Origin: Chloroflexota bacterium | Lineage (GTDB): Bacteria > Chloroflexota > Anaerolineae > UBA4142 | Reading direction: 5' to 3' | Assembly (NCBI GenBank): GCA_016215025.1 | Contig: JACRMI010000083.1 | Span: forward strand, 1-35,347 | Length of the DNA stretch: 35,347 nucleotides | Shown here: positions 1 through 8,896 of the stretch, piece after piece | Layout of the letters: each line of letters begins with the position of its first letter | Numbering within the stretch: position 1 is the first letter of the stretch | Notes under the pieces: model-generated | The model's database searches: none | What the model saw: the letters and a program-made list of their open reading frames with translations, nothing else | What the model was told of the DNA's origin: nothing | Position numbers and translations under genes: made by a program

Positions 1-23
1 GATGATGGCGGATTGTCCGAATG

Positions 24-2345
24 GTTGCAAGTTCGTCGATCCGATTGCGGATGCTGAAAGTTTTGGACGATTTGCAGAACACCACTCGCCGCAAAGTTGC
101 AAGTTCGTCGATCCGATTGCGGATGCTGGAAGTTGCCGTAGCGTGGATGCTCGACAAGCTCATCCACGGTTGCAAGTTCGTCGATCCGATTGCGGATGCT
201 GAAAGAATGAGTTTAATCCGTTGCAACGGGTTTTGATTCCAAGTTGCAAGTTCGTCGATCCGATTGCGGATGCTGAAAGAATACGAACGCGAAATAGAAT
301 CCACCGAAAAAGAACGTTGCAAGTTCGTCGATCCGATTGCGGATGCTGAAAGAACGGTTTGTCAATCCTGTGGCAACCTGGGGACTGTGTTGCAAGTTCG
401 TCGATCCGATTGCGGATGCTGAAAGGAGAAACGATACCGCCACAAGCGCAATCGCAATAACGTTGCAAGTTCGTCGATCCGATTGCGGATGCTGAAAGTA
501 GGATTTGTAGACCGCCCAAAACGTGGTAGGGATGGTTGCAAGTTCGTCGATCCGATTGCGGATGCTGAAAGTGCCTTGCACTTCGGACATTTGTCCGTCG
601 CGCGCGTAAGTTGCAAGTTCGTCGATCCGATTGCGGATGCTGAAAGTCTGTACCAGTCGGCAATGACGGCGATGTCACTAAGAGTTGCAAGTTCGTCGAT
701 CCGATTGCGGATGCTGAAAGGCTCGAAGGCGCAATGCTGTTCTTCGAGTTCGGCGTGTTGAGCGAGCAAGGACAGTTGCAAGTTCGTCGATCCGATTGCG
801 GATGCTGAAAGGTATCCACGACCGACTATACCGCGAACACTAACGAGGGTTGCAAGTTCGTCGATCCGATTGCGGATGCTGAAAGCATGACGTCCGCACG
901 CATCAACACACCACGCTAGACGTTGCAAGTTCGTCGATCCGATTGCGGATGCTGAAAGTTGAACAGGCGAGCGAGGACTTTTTGCTGCCAGATAGTTGCA
1001 AGTTCGTCGATCCGATTGCGGATGCTGAAAGATACCGATAGACCACGCGCCACAAATACGCCGCTTGGTTGCAAGTTCGTCGATCCGATTGCGGATGCTG
1101 AAAGAGGGTCGCAATTTCAAAGTGCGGCTGGATTTTGCGGTTGCAAGTTCGTCGATCCGATTGCGGATGCTGAAAGCGATTCGCGCACAGGGCGTTTTGT
1201 GCCTCAGTCGCAAGTTGCAAGTTCGTCGATCCGATTGCGGATGCTGAAAGAACGCACGCACTTTTGCGCCCGCGTCGGGAATGAGAAGTTGCAAGTTCGT
1301 CGATCCGATTGCGGATGCTGAAAGGCTTGTCACATGCCCCTCGGCGTCGATCTTCAGTTCAGTTGCAAGTTCGTCGATCCGATTGCGGATGCTGAAAGAT
1401 CCAACCGAACCCACCGCCAGCGTATAGCAACTCCGTTGCAAGTTCGTCGATCCGATTGCGGATGCTGAAAGGGACAGGCGGCGCGTTTGTGGCGCACGGT
1501 CGAAACAAGTTGCAAGTTCGTCGATCCGATTGCGGATGCTGAAAGACCTGATACCGATTGATGCGAGATTGAGCGCGGGCGGTTGCAAGTTCGTCGATCC
1601 AATTGCGGATGCTGAGAGTTCACAGCAATTAAAACTACTAAGGGGTCGGTCGCAGTTGCAAGTTCGTCGATCCGATTGCGGATGCTGAAAGCAATTGTCA
1701 GTATCCTCTAAATGAGGAGAATGAATGGTTGCAAGTTCGTCGATCCGATTGCGGATGCTGAAAGTCATCGGATAATCCAAGCTCGAACATTAAGAAATTT
1801 GTTGCAAGTTCGTCGATCCGATTGCGGATGCTGAAAGCATACGGCAAGCGCATGGAAAATTCTACGTGATGCGTTGCAAGTTCGTCGATCCGATTGCGGA
1901 TGCTGAAAGACATAAAGTCAAGTTCGCGTTGAGAGAATTTTTCTTGTTGCAAGTTCGTCGATCCGATTGCGGATGCTGAAAGATACTCATTGATTGGTTG
2001 ACAGGCACACCGATCAGTTGCAAGTTCGTCGATCCGATTGCGGATGCTGAAAGTTGTGTTCCACCGCCGCCGTATTGCCTGCGGAGTTGGTTGCAAGTTC
2101 GTCGATCCGATTGCGGATGCTGAAAGTCGCGTTCTACCGTGAACAGCAATCCGCTAACCGTTGTTGCAAGTTCGTCGATCCGATTGCGGATGCTGAAAGT
2201 GTTTGTTTCGCCACCTGTAACCCTCGGCGTTGAGGTTGCAAGTTCGTCGATCCGATTGCGGATGCTGAAAGATTCGGGCCGTCGGCGCGATCCGCCGGTA
2301 TCCGCAATGTTGCAAGTTCGTCGATCCGATTGCGGATGCTGAAAG
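24..2345 (+). CRISPR. CRISPR array, 32 repeats of 37 bp
   Basis: Thirty-two copies of a 37-bp repeat (begins GTTGCAAGTT, ends ATGCTGAAAG) are separated by 31 unique spacers. The first repeat is 24-60 and the last 2309-2345; bases 1-23 belong to a spacer cut by the window edge. Spacers are 34-38 nt except one of 54 nt (721-774). All repeats are identical except 96-132 (one change, GCTGGAAG) and 1582-1618 (two changes, CCAATT and GAGAG). The repeat contains a short inverted repeat, ATCCG-ATTG-CGGAT. The GAAAG 3' end resembles the crRNA handle of type I/III repeats, so transcription is probably left to right with the leader outside the window; this orientation is inferred. No cas gene is visible. 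The last repeat is followed after 19 bp by an insertion sequence end. Confidence 0.98.
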
Positions 2346-2364
2346 AGAGGATTTGCGGAGTCAG

Positions 2365-2431
2365 GACTCATTCCGCTGAAGTTGACAGAAGAGGTGAAAA
2401 AACGGAATGAGTCAAAATGACTCATTCCGTT
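2365..2431. repeat. Left IS end: three alternating 11-12-mers
   Basis: GACTCATTCCG (2365), CGGAATGAGTC (2403) and TGACTCATTCCG (2418) alternate in orientation. The last two make a 31-bp palindrome, 2401-2431. The first two could pair as an 11-bp stem with a 27-nt loop. The mirrored set is at 3995-4082. Likely transposase-binding or transposon-end DNA. Confidence 0.85.
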
Positions 2432-2484
2432 CTGCCCAATCCTGGAATGTTTTTGGTTCTTTAACAACTGGATCGTTTTTCAGA

Positions 2485-3924
2485 TTACTGCGCGCGCAAG
2501 CGTTGCAAGAAACGCAGATTGATCAAGAGATAGATCAAGGTATTTTCGTTGGTGATTGCTTGACCATTGCGGAGATGCGGACGTTCAATGCCGAGCGCGA
2601 CCGCTTGCGAATTGATCCGCTCGGTGGCGGTCCGTTGGCGATACACTGCCTTGTAGCGTTCACTGTCACGATCCAAGGTGTGGCGAAGGCGCGCGCCAAT
2701 GCTCGTCGGCATCTGCGCCGTGCAGCCACCATGTTTCCACCTCGCATGATGCGCCGGACAACGCGCGGCCGTGCCCGTCGGAAAGTGGAGCGGGCACACA
2801 TACACGCCGCGCTCATGTTCAATGATGCACTTGGTGCGATCGGTGAACGTGTACTTCAAAGGCATCGCCAAGCCGGCTTTGCACAGCGGCAAGCCCTGTG
2901 GATCGAATTGCCGCTCTTTCGCTTTGTAATTGCCTTTCTCCGAAAACGGGACCGCCGCAAAGCCGAAATCGGGATCATTTTCTCGATAAAAGTGGGCGTA
3001 CACATACCAGGCATCGAAGGCGGCATCGAAGGTGCCATAGCGCGGACGAAAGCCCAAGCGTTGTTCGACTTGATGCATCAACGGAAAAAAGTAGGTGGCG
3101 TCGCTTTGGTCAAACGGCTGGGTCATTTCGGCGAGAACGAATTCGCCCCAGCCGGGGATTTTGGTGACGACGATGCCCGAACCATAGCCCCAGTAATATT
3201 CACCGACCGCAACGGTAGAAGCCGACCTGGGATTGCGCGTGGGGGTCACGCGATTGTGTTTGCGTTTGCAGCCCAAGCGACAATCCGGATCGCCGAGTGG
3301 CGGATACTGCGCGTTGTAGCGTTCTGACATATACGCTTTGGGATTGTTTTCCTTCACCCAGGCGATGATGTGTTTGGTGTCCAGTGCGGCGCAATCGATG
3401 GGCGGTGCGTCGAGCCGCCGCAACTCCGCGCGAATCAACTGCACACTATCCGCGAGCAAGAATTGGGGCACCGAGTTTGGCATCTCGCGCAAGAGATGGG
3501 CGAAATGGCGCGGCGTCGGGAGACTGGCGCGGGGATTGAAACCCAGGTCGGTTTCGGGGGCTGATGTGAGCGGAAAACCGAGCAGCCATATGAAACCAGG
3601 ATGTTCGATCAGAAAGCGGTGGAGACGTTCGGGGGTCGGCAAGGGTTCGTTGAGCCGGATCAGTTCCGCCGCTAGGAAAGCCGCGTACGGAACAGTGGGG
3701 TGACCCCAGTCCCGTTGCAGATCGCGTTCGGGCAAGCGTGTCCAGTCGAGGGGCGCGAGCAATTCCCAGCAGCGCATGATAGTCGGGGAATCGGTGATCC
3801 ACTGGGGTAGATGGTCGCGGAATTGCCAGAGGGTGTGCAAATCGCTTGGATTTACCGAGGTTTTTGGCACGTGGGGTGCCCAGTGCCAGAAAGGTAACTG
3901 TGTTAGAATAGATGTGTCCGTCAT
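2485..3924 (-). CDS. DDE transposase of the insertion sequence
   Basis: A 479-residue transposase that should cut and join the IS ends. Acidic residues fitting a DDE catalytic triad are visible in the contexts ALDTKHI (first D), GTFDAAFDAW (second D) and RTATERINSQ (E, in the YxxR...ER arrangement of IS4/IS5/IS1182-type enzymes). A Cys/His-rich stretch (YVCPLHF, RCPAHHARW, GGC) lies between the second D and the E and may bind zinc. The start is ATG at 3924, not the upstream in-frame ATG at 3960, because AAGGAGG lies 7 nt before it. The reading frame is intact, so the element may still be active. The family is not assigned with certainty. The stop codon lies inside the inner inverted repeat at the left end. 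Confidence 0.9.
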   Translation of the reverse strand: MTDTSILTQLPFWHWAPHVPKTSVNPSDLHTLWQFRDHLPQWITDSPTIMRCWELLAPLDWTRLPERDLQRDWGHPTVPYAAFLAAELIRLNEPLPTPERLHRFLIEHPGFIWLLGFPLTSAPETDLGFNPRASLPTPRHFAHLLREMPNSVPQFLLADSVQLIRAELRRLDAPPIDCAALDTKHIIAWVKENNPKAYMSERYNAQYPPLGDPDCRLGCKRKHNRVTPTRNPRSASTVAVGEYYWGYGSGIVVTKIPGWGEFVLAEMTQPFDQSDATYFFPLMHQVEQRLGFRPRYGTFDAAFDAWYVYAHFYRENDPDFGFAAVPFSEKGNYKAKERQFDPQGLPLCKAGLAMPLKYTFTDRTKCIIEHERGVYVCPLHFPTGTAARCPAHHARWKHGGCTAQMPTSIGARLRHTLDRDSERYKAVYRQRTATERINSQAVALGIERPHLRNGQAITNENTLIYLLINLRFLQRLRAQ

Positions 3925-3994
3925 AAGAATGCCTCCTTGGGCAAAGGTTGGATCGGGCAAATCCTATTTTACCCAAGTGCTTCTTGTGACGGAC

Positions 3995-4082
3995 AACGGA
4001 ATGAGTCAATTTGACTCATTCCGTTTTAGGGAACTAGCGTAATCTGAAAACGATCAAGTCGGACAAACAACGGAATGAGTCA
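3995..4082. repeat. Right IS end: three alternating 12-mers
   Basis: The palindrome at 3995-4025 lies in the leader between the IS end and the transposase start. The outer copy CGGAATGAGTCA at 4071-4082 is translated as part of the C-terminus of the neighbouring STAND gene. Spacing between the palindrome and the outer copy differs from the left end, so the two ends are not simple mirror images. Confidence 0.85.
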
Positions 4083-6646
4083 TTTTCACTCCACAAATCC
4101 TCCCTGGTTCCATTGACCACGAATAGTTCTTGTCCGAGGGTGTAAACAGCCAAGAACAACGCTGGCGACGTAACTGGGGTGCGGTGCAATAACGGCGCGG
4201 GGATCAGATGAACCTGGTGCAGGATACGCTTGAACCGCGGCCCCACCTGCTTCAACGTGCTCGCGAATTCCAACGTGACGTGAGTGTGGCGTCCTTCCGC
4301 AACTAGGAATTGATCGTATCCCAACGCACCAACCAATTTCGCCGTTCGGATCAAATGGGGCGTGGCTTCCTCGGGGTGTCCTTGCCTGTGGAGAAGATGC
4401 GCTAAATGGTACTCTGCCAACGCTTCGAGATACTTGTTCTCCATTTGACTGAACGACTTGGCTGCCTCGCCGATCAATTTCAATCCTGACTTCAACCGAC
4501 CTTGTTCGGCTGCCAACAATCCTTGAGCGAGCTTCAACTGCCCCAGTTCGATGGCCGACTTTCCTGTTTCAGTGCTCCGTGCGGCTTGGTCAAGCCACTC
4601 GCGCGCCTGCGTGACCTCTCCCATCCGCCGATACACATCCCCAGTGAATAATTGGCTATAGAAGATCAAGCCCGTGTCGTTTCCTTTCTGCGCCGTGTGG
4701 AGACAGTCCCGGTAGAACTCGAGTGCTTGGGGGTATTCGCCTAGATCGCGATACAAATCGCCCAGGGTCGAAAGCACGCCGGCTTCGATGCGCGGCCAAC
4801 TGCCCTGGCGAGATTTTGCCAGCGCATCCTGCAAGACCCTTTCCGCGTCTTCCATTTTTCCTTGAAGGAGAAAAGCAAAACCCAGGTTGTTCAGTGTGTT
4901 GACAGCTGCACTCACGTAACCGAGACGCTCCCATAGCGCGAGTGCTTGTTGATAATGTTCGATGGCTTGAGTCAAATGCCCTATGGCCCGCGCCGTAATG
5001 CCCAGGTCGTTATAAACATTCGCCTGACTGATCAAGTCGTCGGTGGTCAGAAAGAGATCACGCGCGCGTTTGAGGTCGAGGTACGCTTTGGCAAGTTTCC
5101 CCAATCGATATTCGACTAGTCCCCGCAAGTGTAAACTGGCGGCGCGTAACGGCGTTGGGGATATGTGACGAGGCAACCTTGTCAACAGAGCATCTACCTT
5201 CTTGCTCTCCGTGAGACTCTCGCGATACCGACCCAGGAACCTCAGAGTCGTGCCTTTCCATACGCGCTTGTCGGCGGCTGCTTCGTAATCACCGGCGCGC
5301 GCGAACATCCGCGCGGACGCGTCGAATAACACGGCCGCTTCTTCCTGTAAACCGCGTGCCATGTTGATTTTCCCTCGCAGACTCAATAGCTGCGGACTCT
5401 GGGATGTGATGTCGGTGGGTAGTTGCTCGACCCAACGCGTCGCACTGGCGATCTCAGATAGTTTTCGCAGGGACTCCGCAACCGATTCTAACACGCTGAC
5501 TGCTTTCGTGGTTTCTCCCAAATCGAGATAAATCTCGACGGCGCGATGCCACTCACCTTGCTGTCGATATTGTTCAGCGGTTGCCAAGCTGAGTTGCTCA
5601 AACCAAGTTGGATTCTCTTTCTGTAAGCGCGTTTTGAGAAACTCACGCAAGAGCGGATGGTACTCGTACAGGTCATCGTCTCCGCCCAAGCGGGTCAAGA
5701 AAAAGGGTTGTCCCGCTAAAGTTTCGAGATAACGCTTGGACTCTGCCAAGCCAGGCAACTGGTCGAGCATTTCAGGAATGAGCGGAGTGAGGACAGACGA
5801 GCCAAGTAGGAAATGCCGCATTCCCTCCGATTGCCGGGCGAAGACCTGCTCGGCAAGATAATCAAATACCGGTTTCGCCGCTTCAGGCATCGCGAGTGCA
5901 TCTTGAACCAATTCACGCCAACCCGTTTGTTGTCCCATCAAGAGCAAAGCCGTGATCCAACCATCGGTGATCTGCGCGAGTTCTTGAGCGCGATGCGCGG
6001 AAACGGTCAAGCCGTAGTTTTGTTCGACCAGGGCTTGAATTTCTGGTGCGGTGAAGCGCAACTCGCCGATCCCCATCCCGCTCATTTGGCCGCGCGCGCG
6101 GAGCAAGAGTTGGTCTTGAATCTGCGGAAGTGTCCGCGAATTGATAAAGAGGTGGCAACTATCGCCGGCATAACGGATGAGCAATTCGATCAGTTCGCCC
6201 ACGGTTTTGTTTTCGATGACATGATAATCGTCGAGAACGACGACGAGATGATCGGAGAGATGGACCATGTCATTGGCGATCAGTCGGATGACCGGTTGCA
6301 GGCGCGTGACTGTATCAGCAGACTGTTCCAGTGCCGCTAAAGCCTGAGTTCCAAATGTGGGAAACTGCACGCGAAGGGATTCAATCAAGTAAGTGAGGAA
6401 CGTGTGCGGGGTATTATCGAACTCGTCGAGCGTGTACCATGCGACTGGAAAATCGGCGTCGTGTGCCCAATCGAGGAGCAAACTGGTTTTGCCATAGCCG
6501 GAGGGCGCATAAATCGTGACAAGCTGTCGGTCGATCTGCGAATGAATGTGATCGATTAAGCGTGGTCGTCGCAACAATCCGTTGCGGCGAGGCGGTAAAT
6601 GGATTTTGGAAATGGCAAGTGCGGTTGAGCGGTGCACTGTCTTCAA
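4034..6646 (-). CDS. MalT/SARP-like STAND regulator, C-terminus cut by IS
   Basis: An 870-residue signal-transduction ATPase of the MalT type. Residues 47-54 form the Walker A motif APSGYGKT, and VVVLDDYHV is the Walker B region. Helical and tetratricopeptide-like repeats fill the middle (for example the AIEHYQQALALWERLG unit), as expected for ligand-driven oligomerisation. Near the end, a segment containing LAVYTLGQELFVVNG matches the first strands of the OmpR-like winged helix that opens a BTAD/SARP output domain. About five residues later the frame runs into IS sequence (from about 4087), giving an alien tail and a stop. The DNA-binding domain is therefore missing, and the protein is probably unable to activate transcription. 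The start is uncertain: TTG at 6646 or GTG at 6637, neither with a clear Shine-Dalgarno. Confidence 0.85.
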   Translation of the reverse strand: MKTVHRSTALAISKIHLPPRRNGLLRRPRLIDHIHSQIDRQLVTIYAPSGYGKTSLLLDWAHDADFPVAWYTLDEFDNTPHTFLTYLIESLRVQFPTFGTQALAALEQSADTVTRLQPVIRLIANDMVHLSDHLVVVLDDYHVIENKTVGELIELLIRYAGDSCHLFINSRTLPQIQDQLLLRARGQMSGMGIGELRFTAPEIQALVEQNYGLTVSAHRAQELAQITDGWITALLLMGQQTGWRELVQDALAMPEAAKPVFDYLAEQVFARQSEGMRHFLLGSSVLTPLIPEMLDQLPGLAESKRYLETLAGQPFFLTRLGGDDDLYEYHPLLREFLKTRLQKENPTWFEQLSLATAEQYRQQGEWHRAVEIYLDLGETTKAVSVLESVAESLRKLSEIASATRWVEQLPTDITSQSPQLLSLRGKINMARGLQEEAAVLFDASARMFARAGDYEAAADKRVWKGTTLRFLGRYRESLTESKKVDALLTRLPRHISPTPLRAASLHLRGLVEYRLGKLAKAYLDLKRARDLFLTTDDLISQANVYNDLGITARAIGHLTQAIEHYQQALALWERLGYVSAAVNTLNNLGFAFLLQGKMEDAERVLQDALAKSRQGSWPRIEAGVLSTLGDLYRDLGEYPQALEFYRDCLHTAQKGNDTGLIFYSQLFTGDVYRRMGEVTQAREWLDQAARSTETGKSAIELGQLKLAQGLLAAEQGRLKSGLKLIGEAAKSFSQMENKYLEALAEYHLAHLLHRQGHPEEATPHLIRTAKLVGALGYDQFLVAEGRHTHVTLEFASTLKQVGPRFKRILHQVHLIPAPLLHRTPVTSPALFLAVYTLGQELFVVNGTREDLWSENDSFRCLSDLIVFRLR

Positions 6647-7011
6647 TTGAGAACTAGAACTTTCTAGGTGCCCATCGTACTAATACGAGGCAACCGAAAT
6701 GAAGAAGGAACCGAATCTTTCGGCATCTTGGATCAGGAATTATAGGCCTCACCGATGGATGGGGAGCAACGAATAAATAGGTCGTTGAGAGAATGCTGAA
6801 AAGAGGGTGTGATGCGAAGAGAAATCAATTACAAGTCACTGCCAACCGATAGATTATATCGCGGCTATCGATAAAGTCAAACTGAGTAACTGGGTGCTTG
6901 GCTCGCCATAACTGTTCGGCATCTGGTGAGACTCGTTTCATTCGCGCCGAAGGCGCACATACAACTAAATGCGGCGAATGGGCCCCGCGTGAACAATCCA
7001 ACAACAAGGTG
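6647..7011. other. Intergenic region without supported gene
   Basis: 365 bp between the STAND regulator (upstream side) and the end of the NAD(P)H-hydrate epimerase gene. A 73-codon minus-strand frame overlaps the epimerase gene and has no recognisable features. A small GCGCC-TTC-GGCGC hairpin (around 6944) could end epimerase transcription but lacks a T-run. No other signal was seen. Confidence 0.5.
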
Positions 7012-7731
7012 CTAATCGTTGATGTGAACAATTTCGTGCTCTGCAAAGATGTTTGGCACTTGAAGACCCATCACGGCGTAAACACGTGTTGGCACGCTAA
7101 TATCTCCCACATACAACTCACCAACGACGGCACGCGCCGATTCAGTCAACAGTCCGACTTTGGGAAGCGCGAGCGTCAGCGTCGCGTTTGCGCGAATGCA
7201 CGGATCGGAAACTTCGCCCGTCGTGGTGTCCAGTCCCGATGGCGTATCAAGCGAAATGATCAGAGTACCACTTGCGTTCGCTGCGCGAATCAAGTCGGCG
7301 ATCGTACCTTGCGGTACACCACTCAACCCATAGCCGATCAAACAATCGAGGATCAAATCGGCGGGTGGCAATGTCACCACGTGAAAAATCTTGACGCCCA
7401 TCTTTTGCAAAATCGCAAGTTGATGCGCGGGAACATCGCGGTATTCATTGAGCGATGCGGCAAGCACCATACAAACCTGCGCGCCCCAGTTTGTCAACCG
7501 TCGCGCGGTGACGAGACCGCCACCGCCGTTGTTACCGCGTCCCGCGAGAACGACGATGCGTTTGCCCTCGACGTTGCCTCCCAGTTTTTCGCGTGCGAGC
7601 GCAGCGAGATGTCGCCCTGCGCGCGTAGCGTCCATCATTTGTGTCAGCGTGATGCCGATGTCTTGAATCATCGCCCGATCCATCTCACGCATTTGGTCGG
7701 TGGTGAGCGCGGGAAGAGTCAAGTGGTTCAT
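7012..7731 (-). CDS. nnrE: NAD(P)H-hydrate epimerase (YjeF N-terminal domain)
   Basis: A 239-residue stand-alone YjeF_N domain protein. The family epimerises S/R-NAD(P)HX, damaged cofactor made by hydration of NAD(P)H, so that a dehydratase can repair it. Visible family motifs are the N-terminal MREMDRAMI, the phosphate-binding loop GRGNNGGGGLV, LILDCLIGYGLSG with its catalytic aspartate, and SLDTPSGLD near the metal and substrate site. The usual C-terminal dehydratase (NnrD/CARKD) domain is absent, so the partner must be encoded elsewhere. The start ATG overlaps the stop of the upstream CopZ-like gene (ATGA), indicating translational coupling. Confidence 0.9.
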   Translation of the reverse strand: MNHLTLPALTTDQMREMDRAMIQDIGITLTQMMDATRAGRHLAALAREKLGGNVEGKRIVVLAGRGNNGGGGLVTARRLTNWGAQVCMVLAASLNEYRDVPAHQLAILQKMGVKIFHVVTLPPADLILDCLIGYGLSGVPQGTIADLIRAANASGTLIISLDTPSGLDTTTGEVSDPCIRANATLTLALPKVGLLTESARAVVGELYVGDISVPTRVYAVMGLQVPNIFAEHEIVHIND

Positions 7732-8243
7732 GATACCTGGCTTGATTGTTCAAATCGTTTGATCAAACCCCGTACGTTGCCCAGACAACACGACCCCTGT
7801 GGATTGCGGAGATCGCACGCGCATTGATCGGCTTGGATGCCTGCGTTGATGTCATTCAGAATTGCATTGCGCGCTTCGGATGAAGCGTGACGAATTTCGC
7901 CGACCGTGTGTTGGAAACAATAACAAATTTTCACGTCGCCAGCTTCAGGTTCCTTTTGATACACCCGCTCTCGAACCTGGTCGGTGGTGAATGTGTGTTT
8001 GCCGTCCGCCGAAAAATATACGACAGGACACGTTCGAGTGCCGCAAAACATATAGTCTCCGTTTTCCACCTGGCGCAGGGTCACAGACAACAGCGCTTTG
8101 ACGGTTTGCCCTTGCACGGGCTTGCCTTTTTCGCCACAAACAGGACACGTGGTGACAACGCGCGGCAGGCGTTCCACAGCCGGCGCAGGGAGTTCGCACG
8201 TGGCGCTACCTGCCGACGAAACTGAACAACAAATCTCTGCCAT
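7728..8243 (-). CDS. CopZ-like Zn / [2Fe-2S] cysteine-rich protein
   Basis: 171 residues with two cysteine modules. The first (CPVC around residue 34, then CGTRTCPVVYF) matches the zinc-binding part of the CopZ N-terminal domain described from Archaeoglobus. The second (CYCFQHT ... CACDLRNPQGSCC) matches a BFD-like [2Fe-2S] site. Related proteins are annotated as iron-sulfur metallochaperones in copper and mercury operons. The heavy-metal-binding HMA domain found in full CopZ is not present. It lies 84 bp downstream of the membrane-protein gene and overlaps nnrE by 4 bp. A role in metal handling or redox is inferred. Confidence 0.8.
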   Translation of the reverse strand: MAEICCSVSSAGSATCELPAPAVERLPRVVTTCPVCGEKGKPVQGQTVKALLSVTLRQVENGDYMFCGTRTCPVVYFSADGKHTFTTDQVRERVYQKEPEAGDVKICYCFQHTVGEIRHASSEARNAILNDINAGIQADQCACDLRNPQGSCCLGNVRGLIKRFEQSSQVS

Positions 8244-8327
8244 TGATCATTCCTCTTTCTGTCGCAATGAACGCAGAGACGTTGCCTGCATTGCAAACGT
8301 CTCTACCTTCTTGCCGTTAGTCGAAGA

Positions 8328-8816
8328 TTATGCTTTGGCGAATCGATAGTTCAACGTGCCGAGCGCGACGCCCCACATCAAGTGTCCCAGGAAGAAGACG
8401 ACCGTGTTCAGGTTCGCCATCACGGGGTCAACGAACGGGACAACCACGAGCGCCATCACCACATAGACGACTGCGCCATACATCATTCCTGCGACGACTT
8501 GACCGATGAGCGATTTGAAACGCGGCGCGATCACGAAGGCGAAGATGAGACCGAAGATGACCGAGTTCATCATATGTCCCATCAAACCTGCCATCACGCC
8601 GACGAAGTCAAATGGCACGGGGCGCGAAATCGTTTGCAGATTGCGGAGCAAGGTCGCCGCGATGTACGTCGGCGCAGACCAAAACCCTGCGCCATTCGGG
8701 ATGATCGCTTCGACCATCATTTCCCACATGCCCATCACCAAGCTGGCGATGAGTCCTGGGACGAGTAATTTTGCTGAGAGCGTCGAACGAGTTGTGCTGA
8801 GAGTTGTGCTTGACAT
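8328..8816 (-). CDS. Four-helix integral membrane protein, unknown function
   Basis: 162 residues with about four hydrophobic segments: LLVPGLIASLVMGMW, a segment through VGVMAGLMGHMMNSVIF, GQVVAGMMYGAVVYVVM and VVFFLGHLMWGVALG. Methionines and histidines cluster in the membrane (for example GHMMN and GHLMWG). The architecture resembles uncharacterised DUF-type membrane proteins found next to redox genes, but no family is assigned. It lies between the thioredoxin reductase fusion (80 bp away) and the CopZ-like gene on the same strand, so co-transcription is likely. Confidence 0.75.
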   Translation of the reverse strand: MSSTTLSTTRSTLSAKLLVPGLIASLVMGMWEMMVEAIIPNGAGFWSAPTYIAATLLRNLQTISRPVPFDFVGVMAGLMGHMMNSVIFGLIFAFVIAPRFKSLIGQVVAGMMYGAVVYVVMALVVVPFVDPVMANLNTVVFFLGHLMWGVALGTLNYRFAKA

Positions 8817-8896
8817 GATTCCTCCTTTTGAGAATCGAATTGGTTTTTCACTTCTGCCACATAGACGCTGTAAGCAATAGAAATCTTACTTGGGGT

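Larger units (their letters stand above)
2365..4082 (-). mobile_element. Insertion sequence with triple alternating end motifs
   Basis: A single DDE transposase gene is flanked by mirrored copies of TGACTCATTCCG. On the left the copies lie at 2365-2375 (forward), 2403-2413 (reverse) and 2418-2429 (forward). On the right they lie at 3997-4008 (reverse), 4012-4023 (forward) and 4071-4082 (reverse). The inner two at each end form near-perfect 31-bp palindromes (2401-2431 and 3995-4025). A second inverted pair, GATCGTTTTTCAGATTAC at 2471-2488 against 4039-4055, lies at different depths in the two ends. Outer limits are set here at the outermost 12-mers; exact ends and target duplication are not resolved. 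The element sits between a CRISPR array and a truncated regulator, so it may mark a deletion junction. Confidence 0.8.

Noticed and set aside
2..2342. Many open frames on both strands across the first 2.3 kb (up to 472 codons)
   Set aside because: They are periodic translations of the CRISPR repeat (recurring RNRIDELAT or SSSIRLRML units) without start sites or protein features.
1..2345. Self-targeting spacers
   Set aside because: I could not align all 31 spacers to the rest of the window by hand and saw no obvious match, so no claim is made.
2407..3327. 306-codon plus-strand frame
   Set aside because: It lies antisense to the transposase and has no domain pattern; the transposase frame has a good ribosome site and catalytic residues.
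6898..7827. 309-codon plus-strand frame
   Set aside because: It is antisense to the clearly recognisable NAD(P)H-hydrate epimerase gene.
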